A DNA stretch of 64,000 nucleotides from Eubacteriales bacterium (GTDB taxonomy: Bacteria; Bacillota; Clostridia; Peptostreptococcales; Anaerovoracaceae). Positions within the stretch are counted from its first letter, which is position 1, and each line of letters begins with the position of its first letter. Below, piece after piece: positions 42,781-54,180 of the stretch. The notes beneath the pieces are model-generated. The model ran no database searches. It was not told the origin of the DNA and worked only from the letters and a program-made list of their open reading frames with translations. The translations under genes were made by a program, and so were the position numbers. The stretch spans positions 23,265 to 87,264 of the forward strand of contig JAQWFH010000003.1 of NCBI GenBank assembly GCA_028704515.1. Reading direction: 5' to 3'.

Positions 42781-43605
42781 TTACTTCAATTCGATGATAA
42801 CCCTTCTATAAGGCTCTTCGCCTTCACTTCTTGTTTTAACACCGGGGTTTCCTTGCAGAGTCGCATGAATCACTTTTCTCTCATACGGATTCATCGGTTC
42901 AAGTCGAACGCTCCGCTTGGTTTTTATGACCTTATTTGCAAGACGTTCCGCAAGCTGTGCCAGAGTCATTTCTCTCTTTGCTCTGTAGTTTTCTGCATCA
43001 ACTACAATTCTTGTATGCTTGCCGTCCTCTTTATTTGCTACAAGACTCGTGAGATACTGTATCGCATCGAGAGTTTGACCTCTCTTGCCTATTACAGAAC
43101 CCGAATCTTTTCCTTTTATATCTATATATATGCAGTCCTCACTTCTTTCAGCAGAAATTTCAAGATTAAGACCCATTTTTTCGATAAGCTCTTTAACAAA
43201 ATCAATAGCAGGATGTTCTTCAAGCGGAATAAGAACTTCCGGCCTCTGTGAAACTTTGACAACGCGAGGCTTTCTCTCCTGCTTGCGTCTGTCCTTAGTT
43301 GAAGCTGGCTTTACTTCTTCTGCTTTTACTTCTTCCCTTTTAATTTCTTCTGCTGGTTTTACTGCTTTAAATTGCACCTCAGGCTCCGACTGCGTCTTTG
43401 CTACCACTTTTTCCGGTACAGGAGTTTTCTTTTTTAAAACTCTAACCTTCGCCAATTTTGAACCTATACCAAAAAATCCTTTGGTAGGTTCCTCCAAAAC
43501 GATTACTTCTACATCGTCTCTTGCGAGCCCAAGGTCTTTTAATGCTAAATCAACAGCTATTTCGACGCTTGTTCCCCATTTTTCCGAAAAATCCATATCT
43601 ATCAT
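42781..43605 (-). CDS. jag: RNA-binding protein Jag/KhpB (EloR)
   Basis: A 274-residue protein with the Jag N-terminal domain (EEPTKGFFGIGSKLAKVRVL at about 38-57), a charged linker of about 70 residues rich in E, K and V, a KH domain (GSVIGKRGQTLDAIQYLTS) and an R3H domain at the C-terminus (LEPMNPYERKVIHATLQ). In Firmicutes it binds RNA and affects cell elongation. The start may be 43605 or the in-frame ATG at 43596; AAAGGA favours neither clearly. Confidence 0.92.
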   Translation of the reverse strand: MIDMDFSEKWGTSVEIAVDLALKDLGLARDDVEVIVLEEPTKGFFGIGSKLAKVRVLKKKTPVPEKVVAKTQSEPEVQFKAVKPAEEIKREEVKAEEVKPASTKDRRKQERKPRVVKVSQRPEVLIPLEEHPAIDFVKELIEKMGLNLEISAERSEDCIYIDIKGKDSGSVIGKRGQTLDAIQYLTSLVANKEDGKHTRIVVDAENYRAKREMTLAQLAERLANKVIKTKRSVRLEPMNPYERKVIHATLQGNPGVKTRSEGEEPYRRVIIELK

Positions 43606-43627
43606 TTTCCTTTAATTTTTTATTCCA

Positions 43628-44329
43628 CTATTTGCTCTTATTTTTTCTCGATTTACCCGATTCTATTTTACTCCTAACCCTTTTGAGTCGGAAATTAAAT
43701 AAGATTTGAACGAGTGTGCCGACAAACCAATACATTGCAAGTCCCGCCGGGAAGGAACGCCCCATGACAACTATCATTACCGGAAATACGTACTTCATTA
43801 TCTTCATCATTCCGGCTACTTGCTGACCCTGACCTCCTGACGGCATCTGTTGTGACTGCATTTGAACATAAGCTATGTAAGTCGTGATTCCGGCAGCTAT
43901 AGGTAGAATCCAAAGATCCGGTTGGGACAAGTCTTTTATCCAAAAGAAAGATTCATGAACAGCAAGAAGCATCTCTGTATTATCGATGTATTTCATAGGG
44001 TTTCTTAACAGCGTAAATACACCAAATATTATCGGCATCTGCACAATCATAGGAAGACACCCTCTCATGGGATTGTAATTCTCTTCTTTGTAGAATTCCA
44101 TGAGCTTCTCGTTCATCTTATTCTTGTCATCTTTATACTTATTCTGTATTTCCAGAAGCCTAGGCTGAACTTCGGACATCTTCGCCGTCGATTGTATTTG
44201 CTTCGCATAAAGCGGATAAAGGCAAATTTTTACAATTACGGTAAATATTATTAGTGCAACTCCATAACTGTCAACAATGCTGTATATGAGCCCCAGAAGG
44301 GCCCCTATAGGCGTTGCTATTATTCCCAT
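43628..44329 (-). CDS. yidC: Membrane protein insertase YidC/SpoIIIJ type
   Basis: A 233-residue Oxa1-family insertase without the large periplasmic domain of Gram-negatives. Five hydrophobic segments, the cytoplasmic KYKDDKNKMNEKLMEFYKEE loop, NPMRGCLPMIVQMPIIFGVF, and a basic tail ending SRKNKSK are seen. The start is ATG 44329, preceded by GGAGGAATTT; an in-frame TTG lies inside that site. An N-terminal lipobox is not evident. Confidence 0.94.
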   Translation of the reverse strand: MGIIATPIGALLGLIYSIVDSYGVALIIFTVIVKICLYPLYAKQIQSTAKMSEVQPRLLEIQNKYKDDKNKMNEKLMEFYKEENYNPMRGCLPMIVQMPIIFGVFTLLRNPMKYIDNTEMLLAVHESFFWIKDLSQPDLWILPIAAGITTYIAYVQMQSQQMPSGGQGQQVAGMMKIMKYVFPVMIVVMGRSFPAGLAMYWFVGTLVQILFNFRLKRVRSKIESGKSRKNKSK

Positions 44330-44341
44330 AAATTCCTCCAA

Positions 44342-44554
44342 TTATTTTAAAAAATCTACTCCGCCGGGATTGTATGGATGACATTTTAAAATTCGTTTAA
44401 TACCAAGATAACTGCCTTTTATGGCACCATATTTGTTCAAGGCCTGAATAAAATATGTGGAGCAAGTAGGATAAAATCTGCAGGTACCCGGAAACATAGG
44501 AGATATCACTTTTTGATAAATCTTTATGAAAAAAATTATGATTTTAGCAATCAA
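44342..44554 (-). CDS. yidD: Membrane protein insertion efficiency factor YidD
   Basis: A 70-residue protein with the family core [20 protein letters not shown] and [11 protein letters not shown]. It helps YidC-dependent insertion. The start is TTG at 44554, 13 nt upstream of yidC and just after rnpA, with an AGGTGA site. Confidence 0.94.
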   Translation of the reverse strand: MIAKIIIFFIKIYQKVISPMFPGTCRFYPTCSTYFIQALNKYGAIKGSYLGIKRILKCHPYNPGGVDFLK

Positions 44555-44570
44555 TTCAAAATCACCTGCT

Positions 44571-44912
44571 TTATTTTATGAAAACCTTGGCTTTTTTTGC
44601 AACCGCCCTCATGGACTTCCTTACATCACAAAATTTCTTGCCGTTAATAGTGCTTCTGGCAATAAAGATATAATCGTATTCCGGAGACAATTGCTGCGAT
44701 AATTCCCTATAGCTCTCTTTCATAAGCCGCCGTGCTCTGTTTCTCTGAACAGCTTTTCCCACTTTCTTTGAAGCAAGGAACGCTATTTTTGAAAATCCTC
44801 TTCCATTATTTTTTATATAGAAAAGAACGACATATCTCTCACCGACAGACTTGCCTTTTTTATAAATAGTTGAAAAATCGCTTTTTTTTCTTAATACATT
44901 TTCTTTGAGCAC
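44571..44912 (-). CDS. rnpA: Ribonuclease P protein component
   Basis: A 113-residue basic protein subunit of RNase P, needed for 5' processing of tRNA. The RNA-binding signature [19 protein letters not shown] is at about residues 51-69. The start is GTG at 44912 with a GGAG site. It follows rpmH as in most bacteria. Confidence 0.95.
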   Translation of the reverse strand: MLKENVLRKKSDFSTIYKKGKSVGERYVVLFYIKNNGRGFSKIAFLASKKVGKAVQRNRARRLMKESYRELSQQLSPEYDYIFIARSTINGKKFCDVRKSMRAVAKKAKVFIK

Positions 44913-44958
44913 TTATTTCTCCTTAAGTCCTCTAAACAAAAAGACCGGTTTAGCGGCC

Positions 44959-45093
44959 CTATGCTGTTAATTCTTTTCTTCCTCTGGCTCTTCTCTTCTT
45001 TAAGATATTTCTGCCACTCTTTGTCTTCATTCTCTTTCTGAAGCCATGCTCCTTCAATCTTTGCCTTTTCTTAGGCTGATAAGTCATTTTCAT
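44959..45093 (-). CDS. rpmH: 50S ribosomal protein L34
   Basis: A 44-residue protein, [18 protein letters not shown] at the start and [10 protein letters not shown] at the end, matching L34. Start ATG 45093 is nine nt after AAGGAGG. A perfect promoter lies upstream at 45160-45188. It is the first gene of the leftward operon from the origin. Confidence 0.97.
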   Translation of the reverse strand: MKMTYQPKKRQRLKEHGFRKRMKTKSGRNILKKRRARGRKELTA

Positions 45094-45159
45094 TTTCTTA
45101 CACCTCCTTAATTCGGTTTACATATGATCTAAATTTCAATCATATACATATGCCTTATT

Positions 45160-45188
45160 ATTATATATACTTTGATTTATATTGTCAA
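45160..45188 (-). promoter_or_regulatory. Consensus promoter of rpmH-rnpA
   Basis: On the minus strand TTGACA (45183-45188) and TATAAT (45160-45165), both perfect, are 17 bp apart, about 67 nt upstream of rpmH. Confidence 0.85.
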
Positions 45189-45275
45189 TTGATTTAGCTT
45201 CACTTTTCTCTGTTTTTGCCTCAATTTCAAGCATACCACTACATTTAGTTCACTATGTTAAAACTCTTAACAATT

Positions 45276-45360
45276 TTGTCCACAGGTAGTGTATAACTTC
45301 TTAAAACGTTTATATTTTATTTTGCATTGCCTGTGGATAATTTTTTTGATATTATATAAT
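45276..45360 (+). promoter_or_regulatory. DnaA boxes and dnaA promoter upstream of dnaA (oriC, first part)
   Basis: In the 317-nt gap between rpmH and dnaA, TTGTCCACA (45276-45284) is a one-mismatch DnaA box and TGTGGATAA (45332-45340) a perfect one on the opposite strand. A candidate dnaA promoter, TTGCCT (45327-45332) and TATTAT (45350-45355), encloses the perfect box, which fits autorepression by DnaA. No gene is seen in the gap. Confidence 0.7.
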
Positions 45361-45410
45361 ATACACAAAGATTTTTACTTTTCATACCTCACAAGACGGG
45401 AATATATAAA

Positions 45411-46766
45411 ATGACGAACTTAAAAGAAAATTGGGATAAAATCCTCCATATGCTTGAAGGTGAAATTCCGGATATAAGTTACAAGACTTGGTTCCAACCG
45501 CTTAAAGTAAAATCCATCGACAAAGAAAACAAAATACTATATTTAATTACAGACAATTCTCTTTCCATATCCCTTATAAACAGCAGATATAGAAGGATTT
45601 TTGAAAATACAATAAATTCGATATTCAAAGATAATTATTCTTTTTCACTTGAATACCAAGAAGATGAAGCCCCTGTAATAAATAATGTCGGTGACAACGA
45701 ACCCGAATTTAAGGATGAGTATTATTTTAATCCGAGATTTAACTTTAAAAACTTTGTGGTTGGGAACAACAACAAATTAGCTCATGCAGCTGCGGTTGCC
45801 GTTGCTGAAAATCCTTCCGAAGCTTACAATCCTTTATTTTTGTACGGGGGCTCCGGACTTGGGAAAACCCATCTTATGCACGCAATCGGCCACCATATAT
45901 TAAAGACAAGAAATGATATTAAGGTTCTTTACGTTTCTTCGGAAATGTTTATGAATGAAATGGTTAGCGCTTTGCGTAAAAATGAGCTTAGAAATGAAAA
46001 TAATATGAGCGGCTTTCGTAAAAAATACAGGGAAGTAGATGTTCTCTTAATAGATGATATCCAGTTTTTGGAGGATAAAATATCTACTCAGGAGGAATTT
46101 TTCAATACATTTAACTCTCTCTTCTCACTTAACAAGCAAATAATAATATCATCTGACAGACCTCCTACAAAGCTTAAGAAGATGGACGAAAGATTGACAT
46201 CTCGCTTTCAATGGAATCTTGTCGCAGATATTATCCCTCCGGACTATGAGACGAGAATAGCTATACTTATAAATATGGCAGAGCTTGACGGCATCACTGT
46301 AAACGACGATTTAATGGCCGTTATAACACTTATAGCCGAAAATATAAAGGAAAATGTTAGGGAAATGGAAGGCGCTTTCAGTAGAATAGTATCTTTTTCA
46401 AACCTACTCAACGAAAAAATAAACAGTGCTTTTGCAAAAAAAGTTCTAAAGGACATAATTTCTTCATCATCAAGAGAAATTACCCCTGACAAAATCAAAA
46501 GGATAGTTTGTTCTTACTTTAATATAAAAGAGACAGATATGGTTTCTTCAAAAAGAACAAGAAGCATAGCCTTTCCAAGGCAGATAGCAATGTACATATG
46601 TAGAGAAATGACAGATCTTTCACTTCCTAAGATAGGAGAAATATTCGGCGGGAGGGATCACAGCACAGTGCTGCATTCTTACGATAAAATAGCAACCGAA
46701 ATAAAAACAAAGGACTCCGTAAAACAAATCGTAGACAATTTACAAACATCAGTAAGGGAAAACTAG
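45411..46766 (+). CDS. dnaA: Chromosomal replication initiator DnaA
   Basis: A 451-residue AAA+ initiator. Domain I occupies about 1-80, domain II is a short linker to about 110, domain III has Walker A GGSGLGKTHLMHAIGH and Walker B VLLIDDIQFLEDK, and domain IV carries the DnaA-box reader GGRDHSTVLHSYDKI. The Shine-Dalgarno sequence is weak (GACGGGAA). DnaA boxes flank the gene on both sides. Confidence 0.98.
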   Translation: MTNLKENWDKILHMLEGEIPDISYKTWFQPLKVKSIDKENKILYLITDNSLSISLINSRYRRIFENTINSIFKDNYSFSLEYQEDEAPVINNVGDNEPEFKDEYYFNPRFNFKNFVVGNNNKLAHAAAVAVAENPSEAYNPLFLYGGSGLGKTHLMHAIGHHILKTRNDIKVLYVSSEMFMNEMVSALRKNELRNENNMSGFRKKYREVDVLLIDDIQFLEDKISTQEEFFNTFNSLFSLNKQIIISSDRPPTKLKKMDERLTSRFQWNLVADIIPPDYETRIAILINMAELDGITVNDDLMAVITLIAENIKENVREMEGAFSRIVSFSNLLNEKINSAFAKKVLKDIISSSSREITPDKIKRIVCSYFNIKETDMVSSKRTRSIAFPRQIAMYICREMTDLSLPKIGEIFGGRDHSTVLHSYDKIATEIKTKDSVKQIVDNLQTSVREN

Positions 46767-46835
46767 GATAAGTTTATCTACTTATTAACAGGTTTTGCTT
46801 TCGGAAAATCCTTGTTTTTTGAATAACTAACATGC

Positions 46836-46895
46836 TTATCCACATATCCACAGCCCCTACTACTATTACTACTAAGAAATATATATAATAATCAA
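46836..46895 (+). promoter_or_regulatory. oriC unwinding region: DnaA boxes, DnaA-trio and AT-rich element
   Basis: In the dnaA-dnaN gap, TTATCCACA (46836-46844, perfect) overlaps by one base ATATCCACA (46844-46852, one mismatch). A short CCCC spacer follows, then the trinucleotide run TACTACTATTACTAC (46858-46872) and an AT-rich stretch to 46895. This is the order of the basal unwinding system described in Bacillus: box pair, GC spacer, DnaA-trio, melting region. Confidence 0.8.
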
Positions 46896-46911
46896 GAGAG
46901 CGAGGGTAATT

Positions 46912-48027
46912 ATGAAATTTATATGTCAGCAACAAATTTTAATAAAAGCATTGAATACTGTCTCGAAGGCTGTGACTTCACGAAGCACTTTACCTATTCT
47001 AAAAGGAATCCTTCTGAATGTAGAAGGAAATAAATTAAAGCTATTGGCATCTGATCTTGATTTAAGTATAGAAAAGACCATAGATATAGAAGATGGAATC
47101 GATGGCAGTGTGGTAGTTCAGTCAAAGCTTTTCATGGACATCATAAGAAAGCTTCCGTCAGGAGATATAATCGTAGAGGAAGAAGAAAACAACACCCTGT
47201 TTATAAAGAGCTCAAAATCCGAATTCAGAATAGTAGGCCTTTCGGCGGAGGAGTTCCCTTCATTTGGGGAAGAAGAGGGTGAAAACAAAAAAATAACATT
47301 TGATAAAGAAATATTAAAGGAAATGATAAGGAAAACATCATTTTCTGCGAGCATAGATGAATCAAAAGGTGTTATAACAGGAATTCTTACCGAATTAAAA
47401 AATGATTCTCTCAACATGGTTTCTCTCGATGGCTTTAGAATGGCCATAGTTAGAGAAAAGATGGAAAATAAAGATGAAAGAAAAATAATAATATCAGCCA
47501 AAATAATGAATGAAATTGGTAAGATTATTTCAGAATCTGAAGGAGTAGAAAAGCTTGACTTCTTCGTTGGTGAAAAGAAGGCGATTGCACGACTAGACGA
47601 TACTAAGATAGTTATGAGACTTCTGGACGGAGAATTTATAAAATACAAGGATATTCTTCCTAAGGAGCATAAATGTAAAATAAAAGTATCAAGGGATGAG
47701 CTGTTTGAAAGTATAGAAAGAGCATCTATTTTTTCAAGAGAAGGAAAAAATAATCTAATAAAGGTTTCAATAAATGAGGATATGATGACAATAACATCTC
47801 GTTCTGAAGAAGGAAAAGTAAAGGAAGAGCTTGCAATAGAAAAAGAAGGAATAAATGTTGAGATAGGCTTCAATTCAAAATATGTGCTCGACGCAATCAA
47901 AGTAATTGATGATGAAGAAGTAATAATGGAATTTAACGCTAGCGTAAACCCATGCCTTGTCAAGCCGGTTGAAGGAGACAAATACGAATATTTAATACTC
48001 CCTGTAAGAATAAACAACGCACTTTAA
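46912..48027 (+). CDS. dnaN: DNA polymerase III beta subunit (sliding clamp)
   Basis: A 371-residue clamp of three similar domains. It begins MKFICQQQILIKALNTVSKA and contains SRSTLPILKGILLNVEG; the C-terminal EYLILPVRI is the conserved clamp end, near the peptide-binding pocket. Start ATG has GCGAGGG. It directly follows the origin element. Confidence 0.96.
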   Translation: MKFICQQQILIKALNTVSKAVTSRSTLPILKGILLNVEGNKLKLLASDLDLSIEKTIDIEDGIDGSVVVQSKLFMDIIRKLPSGDIIVEEEENNTLFIKSSKSEFRIVGLSAEEFPSFGEEEGENKKITFDKEILKEMIRKTSFSASIDESKGVITGILTELKNDSLNMVSLDGFRMAIVREKMENKDERKIIISAKIMNEIGKIISESEGVEKLDFFVGEKKAIARLDDTKIVMRLLDGEFIKYKDILPKEHKCKIKVSRDELFESIERASIFSREGKNNLIKVSINEDMMTITSRSEEGKVKEELAIEKEGINVEIGFNSKYVLDAIKVIDDEEVIMEFNASVNPCLVKPVEGDKYEYLILPVRINNAL

Positions 48028-48031
48028 TAAA

Positions 48032-49132
48032 ATGAGAATAGACAATGTGAAATTATCGGACTTCCGTAATTATGAAAACCTAGATTTGAAATTTGATAAG
48101 AATGTGAATATTTTTATAGGGAATAATGCACAAGGGAAGACAAATCTTTTGGAATCCATATACATGAGTTCTATAGGGAAGAGCTTTAGAACCTCCAGAG
48201 ACGGAGAGATGATAAGATTCGGAAGTGATTACTTTATAATAAAAGTATGCGCCGAAAAAAACGGTAATCCTCTTTTGGTAGAAATTGCTGTTCTGAAGGA
48301 TGGAACAAAAGGAATAAAAGTAGATGGTTTAAAAATAAAGAAGATGTCCGATTTGCTCAGGCACATTTATTGCGTAATTTTTTCTCCGGAAGACCTGAAG
48401 ATAGTAAAGGAAGAGCCGGAAAAAAGAAGAACTTTCATAGATAAAACTCTGTCTCAACTCAGTATTTCATATTACAATGAGATATATGAATATAAAAAAA
48501 TAGTAAAGCAGCGCAATGCTTTGCTAAAAGAAATAAAAAACTCAGGATATGAGGATATGCTTTGCATCTGGGATGAAAAGCTCGCAGGCTCGGGGGCTAA
48601 AATAATTATAAAGAGAAACGAATTCATAAGTAAGCTTGCAGATATAGCCGAAGGCTTCCATTCTTCGATAACGGGAGGCAGCGAAAAATCTGAAATTTGT
48701 TACGAGCCCGATGTTGAGTTGTGCGAAAGCATAGAAGAACAGAAAAAAAATATATTGAAGGCCCTTTCTGAATCTGAAAAAAGGGATATAAAATACGGTT
48801 CTACAGGAAGAGGTCCTCACAAAGACGATATATGCATAAAAGTAAACGGAGTCGATATCAGACGTTTTGGGTCTCAGGGACAACAAAGAACAGCGGCTCT
48901 TTCTCTGAAGCTTGCGGAGCTGAACATTATTGAGGAAGAGACGGGAGAAACACCTATTCTACTTCTTGATGACGTAATGAGCGAATTGGATTCATTTAGG
49001 CAAAATTTTTTAATAAAATCGCTCAAGGATGTCCAGCTTTTTATAACAACTGCCGAATTGACAGATGATGTAAAAAGTGTACTTGTAAACGGGAAAATAT
49101 TCAATGTTGTAAACGGAACAGTAACGGGGTAA
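48032..49132 (+). CDS. recF: DNA repair and replication protein RecF
   Basis: A 366-residue SMC-like ATPase that loads RecA at gaps. Walker A GNNAQGKTNLLESIY is near residue 31, the signature region FGSQGQQRTAALSLKLAEL near 268, and Walker B PILLLDDVMSELD follows. It starts 4 nt after dnaN with little ribosome site, so it is probably coupled. The small yaaA gene that usually separates dnaN and recF is missing. Confidence 0.95.
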   Translation: MRIDNVKLSDFRNYENLDLKFDKNVNIFIGNNAQGKTNLLESIYMSSIGKSFRTSRDGEMIRFGSDYFIIKVCAEKNGNPLLVEIAVLKDGTKGIKVDGLKIKKMSDLLRHIYCVIFSPEDLKIVKEEPEKRRTFIDKTLSQLSISYYNEIYEYKKIVKQRNALLKEIKNSGYEDMLCIWDEKLAGSGAKIIIKRNEFISKLADIAEGFHSSITGGSEKSEICYEPDVELCESIEEQKKNILKALSESEKRDIKYGSTGRGPHKDDICIKVNGVDIRRFGSQGQQRTAALSLKLAELNIIEEETGETPILLLDDVMSELDSFRQNFLIKSLKDVQLFITTAELTDDVKSVLVNGKIFNVVNGTVTG

Positions 49133-49216
49133 TATATGTACTATGGTTTTTATCAATTTTAAAGCAGTTAAAAGCCTGTTTAAGGCGCGAAAAATAATAA
49201 CACAACAAAACACATT

Positions 49217-49251
49217 AAAAAACACCTATTTCTTGTAAAAAGGTGTTTTTT
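49217..49251 (+). terminator. Terminator after recF
   Basis: Eleven-bp arms AAAAAACACCT (49217-49227) and AGGTGTTTTTT (49241-49251) with a 13-nt loop. It separates dnaA-dnaN-recF from gyrB-gyrA. Confidence 0.82.
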
Positions 49252-49309
49252 GTGCTAAAATATAGAGGTGCGATGTTAAAAAAAGCAAGATAGAAGGAGA
49301 AAAAATTAA

Positions 49310-51229
<1,920 letters not shown>

Positions 51230-51247
51230 GAAAGGAGATCTTAATTA

Positions 51248-53767
51248 ATGACGACTACATTGTTTGAAGACCAAAGGATGATACAGCATGAGATTCATGA
51301 TGAAATGAAGAACTCCTACATCGATTATGCAATGAGCGTAATAGTTGGAAGGGCCCTGCCCGATGTAAGGGACGGCCTTAAGCCGGTTCATAGAAGAATT
51401 CTTTACGGCATGAGCGAGCTTGGGATCACACCAGACAAGCCACATAAAAAATCGGCGCGTATCGTCGGTGAAGTAATGGGTAAATATCACCCTCACGGGG
51501 ATAGCTCAATTTACGATGCGATGGTAAGGCTGGCACAGCCTTTCTCAATAAGATATATGCTCGTGGACGGACATGGAAACTTCGGTTCCATCGACGGAGA
51601 CGGTGCAGCGGCAATGAGATATACAGAAGCCAGAATGACTCCCTTTGCCCTGCAAATGCTTAGAGATACAGACAAAGAAACCGTTGATTTCATGCCAAAC
51701 TTTGACGGGGAAGAAAGAGAGCCCGTAGTACTGCCCGCAAGGTTTCCAAACCTTCTTGTAAACGGAAGCAACGGTATAGCCGTAGGTATGGCGACATCTA
51801 TTCCTCCTCACAATCTAACAGAGGTAATAGACGGAGCAATCAAGCTGATAGATGAGCCGGAATCAACGATAGAAGACCTTGTTAAGATAATAAAAGGACC
51901 TGACTTTCCTACCGGCGCGGTAATAATGGGCAGGAGCGGCATGCGCGAGGCCTACAAAACCGGGCAAGGAAAAGTAGTTGTCCGCGCTGTCACAGAAATA
52001 GAAGAAACAAACAAAGGAAGACAGCAGATTATCGTCAAAGAAATTCCGTATCAAGTCAACAAGGCGAGAATGATAGAAAGAATCGTAGAGCTTGTTAAGG
52101 ATAAAAGAATAGAAGGTATCTCCGATATTCGCGACGAATCCAATCGTGAAGGAATAAGGGTCGTAATTGAGCTGAAGCGTGATGCAAATGCTCAGATCAC
52201 TTTGAACAGATTATATAAGCATACTCAAATGCAAGAAAGCATTTCTATGATTATGCTTGCGCTCGTCGATGGAAGGCCAAGGATTCTCAACATTTACGAA
52301 ATATTGAATGAATACCTTAAGCATCAAAAGGAAGTTCTAACTCGCAGAACTATTTTTGAAAAGAAAAAAGCCGAAGCTAGGGCACATATACTAGAAGGCC
52401 TGAGAATAGCTTTAGACAATATAGATGAAATCATCAAAATAATAAGAGCAAGCTATAACAACGCAAAGGAAAAGCTCATAGAGGCATTTGCACTTTCCGA
52501 AATACAAGCGCAAGCGATTCTTGACATGCAGCTTAGACGTCTTCAAGGTCTTGAAAAAGAGAAGATTGAAAAAGAGCATGAAGAGCTGATGAGAAAGATA
52601 GAATATTTCAACAGCCTTCTTGCCGATGAAAAGCTTCTCATGGGTGTAGTTAAAGACGAGCTTAATGAAATCAAAGAAAAATACGGAGATGAAAGAAGGA
52701 CTAAAATCATAGCGGATTCGACAGAGATAGACGAGGAAGATATGATTGAAGAGGAAAACGTATGTATAACATTAACTCACCTCGGTTATGTAAAGAGAAT
52801 GCCTGCAGATGTTTATAAAACTCAAAAAAGAGGCGGCAAGGGCATTACTGCTCTTACGACCAGGGAAAATGATTTTGTAAAGAACCTCATAATGACGTCG
52901 ACTCACGATTATCTTATGTTCTTTACAAACACCGGTAAAATGCATAAAATGAAAGCGTACGAAATTCCTGAGGCAAACAGAACAGCTAAAGGAACACCTG
53001 TAGTGAATTTCTTAAATCTTATGCAGCGTGAACGTGTTACCGCAGTTCTTCCTGTAAAAGATTTTAATGAGGATAAATACTTGATAGCTGTAACTAAAAA
53101 GGGTACGATTAAGAAGACAGCTATATCAAATTTTGATACAAAGAGAAAGAACGGTATCATTGCAATTTCCCTTAAAGATGGAGACAATCTTGTGGCAATT
53201 AATGGCACCTCCGGAAATGATAATGTTCTTATTGTTACAAAGATGGGCAAGTGTATCTGCTTCTCCGAGCATGATGTAAGGCCTATGGGAAGAATTGCAG
53301 GCGGAGTAAGAGCTATAACTCTCGATGAGGGTGATGAAGTCGTTGCAATGGAACTTGTGCAGACCAATCAGAAGCTCTTTGTGGTAACAAGAAACGGATA
53401 CGGGAAGAGAACCTCGGTTGACGAATATAAGTTACAAGCCAGAGGTGGTAAAGGTCTTTTGACATATGATAAGGGTAAATTCAAGAAGACCGGAGAGCTC
53501 ATAGGAGCTATGGTTGTAAACGATGACGATGAAATAATGCTCATAAACTCCGACGGAATCATCATAAGAATAAAAGCCAGTGATGTTTCAAGGCTCGGGA
53601 GAGCAACGCAAGGAGTAAAAATAATGAGAGTGCAAGACGATGCAAACCTCGTAACCTTGGCAAAGGTAATAAAAGAAGACGATGAAGAAAATGACATAGA
53701 CGAGAGCAATACGCAGGCAGAGAATAAAGAAGATAAAATGCAAGTGGAGATAGATGTTAAAAATTAA
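51248..53767 (+). CDS. gyrA: DNA gyrase subunit A
   Basis: An 839-residue cleavage/religation subunit. The catalytic Tyr is in the [10 protein letters not shown] block and the quinolone region reads [20 protein letters not shown], keeping the Ser and Asp typical of susceptible enzymes. The C-terminal beta-pinwheel has the GyrA box-like QKRGGKGI. The end is acidic. It is 18 nt after gyrB and 14 nt before the RsbW-like gene. Confidence 0.97.
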   Translation: MTTTLFEDQRMIQHEIHDEMKNSYIDYAMSVIVGRALPDVRDGLKPVHRRILYGMSELGITPDKPHKKSARIVGEVMGKYHPHGDSSIYDAMVRLAQPFSIRYMLVDGHGNFGSIDGDGAAAMRYTEARMTPFALQMLRDTDKETVDFMPNFDGEEREPVVLPARFPNLLVNGSNGIAVGMATSIPPHNLTEVIDGAIKLIDEPESTIEDLVKIIKGPDFPTGAVIMGRSGMREAYKTGQGKVVVRAVTEIEETNKGRQQIIVKEIPYQVNKARMIERIVELVKDKRIEGISDIRDESNREGIRVVIELKRDANAQITLNRLYKHTQMQESISMIMLALVDGRPRILNIYEILNEYLKHQKEVLTRRTIFEKKKAEARAHILEGLRIALDNIDEIIKIIRASYNNAKEKLIEAFALSEIQAQAILDMQLRRLQGLEKEKIEKEHEELMRKIEYFNSLLADEKLLMGVVKDELNEIKEKYGDERRTKIIADSTEIDEEDMIEEENVCITLTHLGYVKRMPADVYKTQKRGGKGITALTTRENDFVKNLIMTSTHDYLMFFTNTGKMHKMKAYEIPEANRTAKGTPVVNFLNLMQRERVTAVLPVKDFNEDKYLIAVTKKGTIKKTAISNFDTKRKNGIIAISLKDGDNLVAINGTSGNDNVLIVTKMGKCICFSEHDVRPMGRIAGGVRAITLDEGDEVVAMELVQTNQKLFVVTRNGYGKRTSVDEYKLQARGGKGLLTYDKGKFKKTGELIGAMVVNDDDEIMLINSDGIIIRIKASDVSRLGRATQGVKIMRVQDDANLVTLAKVIKEDDEENDIDESNTQAENKEDKMQVEIDVKN

Positions 53768-53781
53768 AGGAGAGAAAGAAT

Positions 53782-54180
53782 ATGGATATAGTAAGGTTCT
53801 CAATACCGGGCAAACCAAAATATGTTCAAATGGTGCGTCTTGCGGTCGGGTCTATCGCCTCGCAGGTAGGATTTGACATAGAAAAAATTGAGGATATGAC
53901 TGTTGCTGTTGGGGAAGCCTGTAAACTCGTTACCTGTCATGGGCAAGAAAAATTCAGTGAATATTACGATGTTGTAGCCCAAATATGCGAAGAAAGCGTA
54001 ACTATCACAGTGAGCGACTTTTCAAGCGGGCATAATATCGAGAAGCGTTTTCAGCAATGTGTTCAATGCCCCCAAGAGGGGGACTTATCGACATTTATTA
54101 TAGAATCTTTAATGGACAAAGTAGAAACCACAGAAAATGAAAAAGGCAATAAAAAAATCATAATGGTGAAAAACAAATGA
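53782..54180 (+). CDS. RsbW/SpoIIAB-like anti-sigma factor with degenerate ATP site
   Basis: A 132-residue protein of the HATPase_c_2 anti-sigma kinase type. The N-box reads AVGEACKLVTCHG (42-54): Glu45 is kept, but the magnesium-binding Asn expected at position 49 is Leu. The D-x-G-x-G loop is SDFSSG (78-83), and the usual glycine-rich loop before the last helix is GDLSTFIIESLMD (100-112). It overlaps the sigma-factor gene (ATGATGA), which supports an anti-sigma role. Kinase activity is doubtful. No RsbV-type antagonist is adjacent. Confidence 0.82.
   Translation: MDIVRFSIPGKPKYVQMVRLAVGSIASQVGFDIEKIEDMTVAVGEACKLVTCHGQEKFSEYYDVVAQICEESVTITVSDFSSGHNIEKRFQQCVQCPQEGDLSTFIIESLMDKVETTENEKGNKKIIMVKNK

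Noticed and set aside
47118..48017. A 299-codon open frame antisense to dnaN
   Set aside because: It is a shadow of the dnaN coding frame (serine- and isoleucine-rich, no ribosome site, no recognisable domain).
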